From the NCBI GenBank assembly GCA_949285775.1, contig CASEAD010000150.1:1-9178 (forward strand): 9,178 nucleotides of DNA. Reading direction: 5' to 3'. Shown here one piece after another: positions 6,974-9,178 of the stretch. Position 1 is the first letter of the stretch. Every line of letters starts with the position of its first letter. The stretch comes from an uncultured bacterium. Lineage in GTDB: Bacteria > Bacillota_I > Bacilli_A > RF39 > UBA660. A program made the translations under genes and the position numbers. The notes beneath the pieces are model-generated. The model saw only the letters and a list, made by a program, of their open reading frames with translations. It was not told the DNA's origin and made no database searches.

Positions 6974-7156
6974 CACATCTTACTAAATTAACCAAAAATC
7001 TATCTTTCAAATTCATATTTTCTTCACATAAATTTAAATCTATAATGTCATCATCAAAAAAATATCTTCACACATATCATTAACAACATCAATATATTTA
7101 TCGTTTAAACCTTCTTTAGCTTTTTTACTAAAAAGGCCATATATTTTACAATAGCA
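6969..7156 (-). pseudogene. Probable frameshifted gene remnant
   Basis: On the minus strand a frame from about 7156 reads KIYGLFSKKAKEG then LNDKYIDVVNDMCEDIF. At a run of seven T (complement of 7056-7062) it shifts. After the shift the coding-like sequence continues in another frame as DDDIIDLNLCEENMN then LKDRFLVNLVRCV, ending at TAA (6969-6971). The composition is protein-like on both sides of the homopolymer, whereas the surrounding bases are broken by stops. No start codon or ribosome binding site is visible upstream, so the 5' part is lost. I cannot name the family. It could be chance open sequence in AT-rich DNA, or a sequencing error in the T run. Confidence 0.4.
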
Positions 7157-7358
7157 CTAACTTAAAGCATTGTATAAATTCTATTTTTTCTTTAATTCGT
7201 TACCAACTTCTTTTTAAAATTGATACTTATATATTTAAGTCCTTAACTATAAAAGTTTGGACAATTTGTTTACTGGTGCTCTTTTGGTAGAAATATAACA
7301 ACCACTAGGCATAAATTTATAGGTAATAATAATCACTAACTAATTAAGTCATACTACA
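7157..7358. other. About 200 bases with no gene
   Basis: Stops are frequent in all frames and no ribosome binding site precedes any open stretch. The segment near 7275-7310 (GGTGCTCTTTTGGTAG and following) is less A/T-biased than its surroundings and could be leftover coding or element-end sequence, but nothing firm can be said. Confidence 0.5.
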
Positions 7359-7381
7359 TTTTTGATAAAATGTATCAAAAA
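7359..7381. promoter_or_regulatory. Operator-like inverted repeat upstream of the 318-residue gene
   Basis: TTTTTGATA (7359-7367) and TATCAAAAA (7373-7381) form a perfect 9-bp inverted repeat around AAATG. The core TGATAAAATG is repeated in direct orientation as TGATAAAAATG 20 bp further on (7383-7393), just upstream of the likely -10. The arms contain almost no G/C, so as an RNA hairpin it would be weak. A dimeric repressor site is the more natural reading. The regulator is unknown. Confidence 0.4.
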
Positions 7382-7403
7382 ATGATAAAAATGATTAATT
7401 TTA

Positions 7404-7412
7404 TGTTAAAAT
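7404..7412 (+). promoter_or_regulatory. Extended -10 element of the 318-residue gene
   Basis: TGTTAAAAT is an extended -10 (TGnTAAAAT; hexamer 7407-7412) whose distance to the ATG at 7438 suits a short leader. The -35 region (7384-7389, GATAAA) is poor, which is common for extended -10 promoters. The TGATAAAAATG repeat overlaps that -35 region. Confidence 0.45.
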
Positions 7413-7437
7413 AGTTATTACAAATGGGAGGTTTTAT

Positions 7438-8394
7438 ATGACAATAGCACAAGCTGAAAGATTTTATAAGCAAGATACAAAAAAATATGATATATCAAAA
7501 AATAAAGAATTATTAACTTGGTTAAAAAAGGCAATTAAAAAAGGTTACCATTCTTTTATTGACGTTGAATACATACAAGAACTTATAGATAATATTGTAT
7601 ATTGGTATGAGATGAAATATCCAGAGCGAGAATTAGAACTTTCTGAAGGAACAATATATTGTAATTTTGAGGATATAGAGAATTTATCAAAAGTAATGGA
7701 TTTAAAACAATTGATGTATAGACTACCACACAAACAATTATGTTTAATGGAATGTAATTATCGTTCAAAAGGTGGCAGTATTAGATATGTTTATAATGAC
7801 AAAGGAGAAAAAGTAGGTCAAAAAAAAATACTATATATAAGAATTGATAGAAAAGGTATCGAATATAATCCATTCTCATGTAGTAAATTACCAGATTTTT
7901 TATTACATGCCGACCCTGATAGTGGTAAAGTTGATGTTGATTATAATTTAAAAGATTATTTTTCTGTTGATGATATTACTTTAGATGAATTATTAGTATT
8001 ATTTAAAGAAAAATATACTGACGAATTAGGCTTTACAGAGTTAGAAGAATGTATATATGACCATAATTGCGATGTTGAGTTGAGAAGAATAGTTTTACAA
8101 TTAGTTGCATTAAAATTATTATATTCTAATAGAACTATTCCTGAAAGAGGCTATAAAAGAGCAACAAGATTTATAAATGAATTTAATAAAAAAATGGGAT
8201 TAAATCTTACTACTGAAGAAATTGATGAAGCAATTAACAGAGATTATACTAATGGCGAAAGATGGGAACAAGTTTTAAAAACTTATGTTGATGAAGATGG
8301 CACAGAACATTCATATTGGACTGTTGAAGATGTTAATAAAAAGAAACTACTTGAAACTACAAAAGGGTTAGTAAAATCATTATTCAAAAAATAA
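7438..8394 (+). CDS. Unrecognised 318-residue cytoplasmic protein
   Basis: I do not recognise a named family. The protein has no signal peptide or membrane segment. The N-terminal half is helical and aromatic-rich (AERFYKQDTKKYD; LLTWLKKAIKKGYHSFIDVEY; NIVYWYEMKYPERE). A middle segment of about 110-165 looks beta-rich (SIRYVYNDKGEKVGQKKILY, IRIDRKGIEYNPF). The C-terminal half is acidic and helical (DDITLDELLVLFKEKYTDEL). It contains a Cys-poor, Asp/Glu-rich stretch, then a Trp-bearing segment (GERWEQVLKTYVDEDGTEHS) and a lysine-rich end. The start is well supported by GGGAGG at 7426-7431, 6 bases before ATG. It stands alone, divergent from the DUF488 gene and convergent with the gene at the right edge. 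The reading frame is long and intact with normal codon use for this genome, so I am confident that it is real. Confidence 0.82.
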   Translation: MTIAQAERFYKQDTKKYDISKNKELLTWLKKAIKKGYHSFIDVEYIQELIDNIVYWYEMKYPERELELSEGTIYCNFEDIENLSKVMDLKQLMYRLPHKQLCLMECNYRSKGGSIRYVYNDKGEKVGQKKILYIRIDRKGIEYNPFSCSKLPDFLLHADPDSGKVDVDYNLKDYFSVDDITLDELLVLFKEKYTDELGFTELEECIYDHNCDVELRRIVLQLVALKLLYSNRTIPERGYKRATRFINEFNKKMGLNLTTEEIDEAINRDYTNGERWEQVLKTYVDEDGTEHSYWTVEDVNKKKLLETTKGLVKSLFKK

Positions 8395-8460
8395 AAGTCG
8401 TGGCAAGTTTTGTCGAAACGAAGTTTCAATAAAATTGGCAATAGACTTTTTCTTTTTATT
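8390..8460. terminator. Long hairpin terminator shared by convergent genes
   Basis: The outer arms AAAAGTC (8393-8399) and GACTTTT (about 8445-8451) pair. Inside is an imperfect helix (TTTTGTCGAAAC with GTTTCAATAAAA) closed by a GAA triloop between GAAAC and GTTTC. The plus strand continues into a T-rich run (CTTTTTCTTTTTATTTT), and the minus strand also leaves the stem into TTTTATTTTT. It overlaps the stop of the 318-residue gene and lies about 50 bases past the stop at 8503, so it probably serves both genes. Confidence 0.7.
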
Positions 8461-8502
8461 TTACCATTTATACATTATATCAAATATAAGAAAAAGTAAC
8501 AA

Positions 8503-9178
8503 TTATTTTGTGCCACTTTGTGAATTTTGTTTTAAAACCTTTATTTGTCCTTTTTTCTCTAAACTTGAACCATTTGTGAGATTACCAAATTGTTCAGCAA
8601 CTAACTTAAAATAGTAATCTTGATTTGAACTTACTAAAGAACAAATTTCATCAACAGATTTATCTATAAATAATTTTGGAGACAGCAGGTCTAACTTTTC
8701 TTGACTTATTCCTTTTTGAATATTCATTTTATTAGCAAAAGTTTGTAATTCCTTTATAACTAATTGAATAAATGTATTATCTTTAAATTCGCTATTTAAA
8801 TCATCTATTATATTTTTAATTTCTAAACTTGTAACATTACCATTTTCTGTTTTGGAGTATCTAGAAGTTTTACTAGTGACTACTACTTTTTTTTGTTGAG
8901 GCATACAATTTTCATCATTAAAGCATTCCCATCTTATTGCTTCATAATTTAAATATATATCATAACGTTGTTTATCTTCATCATTCTCTAAATTTCCAAT
9001 TTTGGAAATTGTTAAACTATGGTGAATAGCATCATCTGTTCCACCCTTAAAAATCATAATAGATTTTGCATTATTAACACCAAATATTTTATTATTACTA
9101 TTTATATGAAATGGTAAATATTTACTCACATCAACATTTGCATTTTCAAAACAAACTCCATTTAAATAATGACATATA
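8503..9178 (-). CDS. Unrecognised protein, C-terminal part (5' end outside window)
   Basis: At least 225 residues of a gene running off the right edge. An in-frame GTG at 9127-9129 might be taken as the start. However, it has no ribosome binding site, and the frame stays open to the last base with protein-like sequence (CHYLNGVCFENANVDV), so the true start lies beyond the window. I do not recognise the family. The visible N-terminal part looks beta-rich (KSIMIFKGGTDDAIHHSL; RYDIYLNYEAIRWECF). The rest is helical and polar (NIIDDLNSEF; FIQLVIKELQTFANKM; SVDEICSLVSSNQDYYFKLV), ending in a disordered-looking Ser/Lys/Gln tail. No membrane segment or signal peptide is seen. It converges on the 318-residue gene. 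Confidence 0.75.
   Translation of the reverse strand, partial: ICHYLNGVCFENANVDVSKYLPFHINSNNKIFGVNNAKSIMIFKGGTDDAIHHSLTISKIGNLENDEDKQRYDIYLNYEAIRWECFNDENCMPQQKKVVVTSKTSRYSKTENGNVTSLEIKNIIDDLNSEFKDNTFIQLVIKELQTFANKMNIQKGISQEKLDLLSPKLFIDKSVDEICSLVSSNQDYYFKLVAEQFGNLTNGSSLEKKGQIKVLKQNSQSGTK

Noticed and set aside
4186..7300. CTTACCCAAAAGTAG (near 4188) and CTCTTTTGGTAG (near 7280) as inverted ends of an insertion sequence
   Set aside because: Only about nine bases match with gaps, no transposase or target-site duplication is visible, and the genes between do not resemble a mobile element cargo set.
7545..7768. Two minus-strand open frames inside the 318-residue gene
   Set aside because: Both are antisense shadows with no ribosome binding site and overlap each other.
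8411..8417. TGTCGAA, a perfect Spo0A box
   Set aside because: It lies inside the hairpin terminator at the 3' end of a gene and is a single copy, so it is best explained as part of the stem.

Overview
The window is very AT-rich DNA (roughly three quarters A+T by eye) with short intergenic gaps, strong AGGAGG-type ribosome binding sites and standard-code stops (TAA, TAG and TGA all end genes). This points to a low-GC Firmicute. A partial glucose-type PTS gene and a kinase gene preceded by Spo0A-box-like repeats would suit a sporulating or formerly sporulating member of the Bacilli or Clostridia. That lineage call is inference; there is no rRNA or tRNA here to test it.

Layout. Positions 1-251 (+) hold the 3' end of a PTS permease gene, ending in an EIIB-like domain whose usual phospho-acceptor cysteine is replaced by glutamate, followed by a clean terminator. 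Positions 381-1616 (+) encode an orphan membrane histidine kinase. Three copies of TTCGACA, the complement of the Spo0A box TGTCGAA, lie upstream on helical phasing, and the last overlaps the predicted -35. Convergent to it, 1808-3736 (-) encodes a 642-residue soluble protein that I do not recognise, with two Rossmann-like segments. About 530 bases without a convincing gene follow.

Next is a minus-strand run: a DUF488-type protein (6238-6894) with its own promoter and terminator, then a two-gene unit made of a HAD nucleotidase-GNAT fusion (4945-6006) and a stand-alone GNAT acetyltransferase (4272-4880). Behind the DUF488 gene lie a probable frameshifted gene remnant (6969-7156) and a promoter region with a perfect 9-bp inverted repeat. 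These precede an unrecognised 318-residue protein on the plus strand (7438-8394). That gene converges, across a long hairpin terminator, on an unrecognised gene (8503 to the right edge, minus strand) that is still open at the window end.

The genes do not form one pathway. The region looks like a patch of small independent accessory units (acetyltransferases, DUF488, hypothetical proteins, decayed sequence) beside a PTS gene and a signalling kinase. The strongest lead is the Spo0A-like operator in front of the orphan kinase. Second are the Cys-to-Glu EIIB domain and the nucleotidase-acetyltransferase fusion. I see no CRISPR array, no intact transposase or integrase, and no recognisable defence system.
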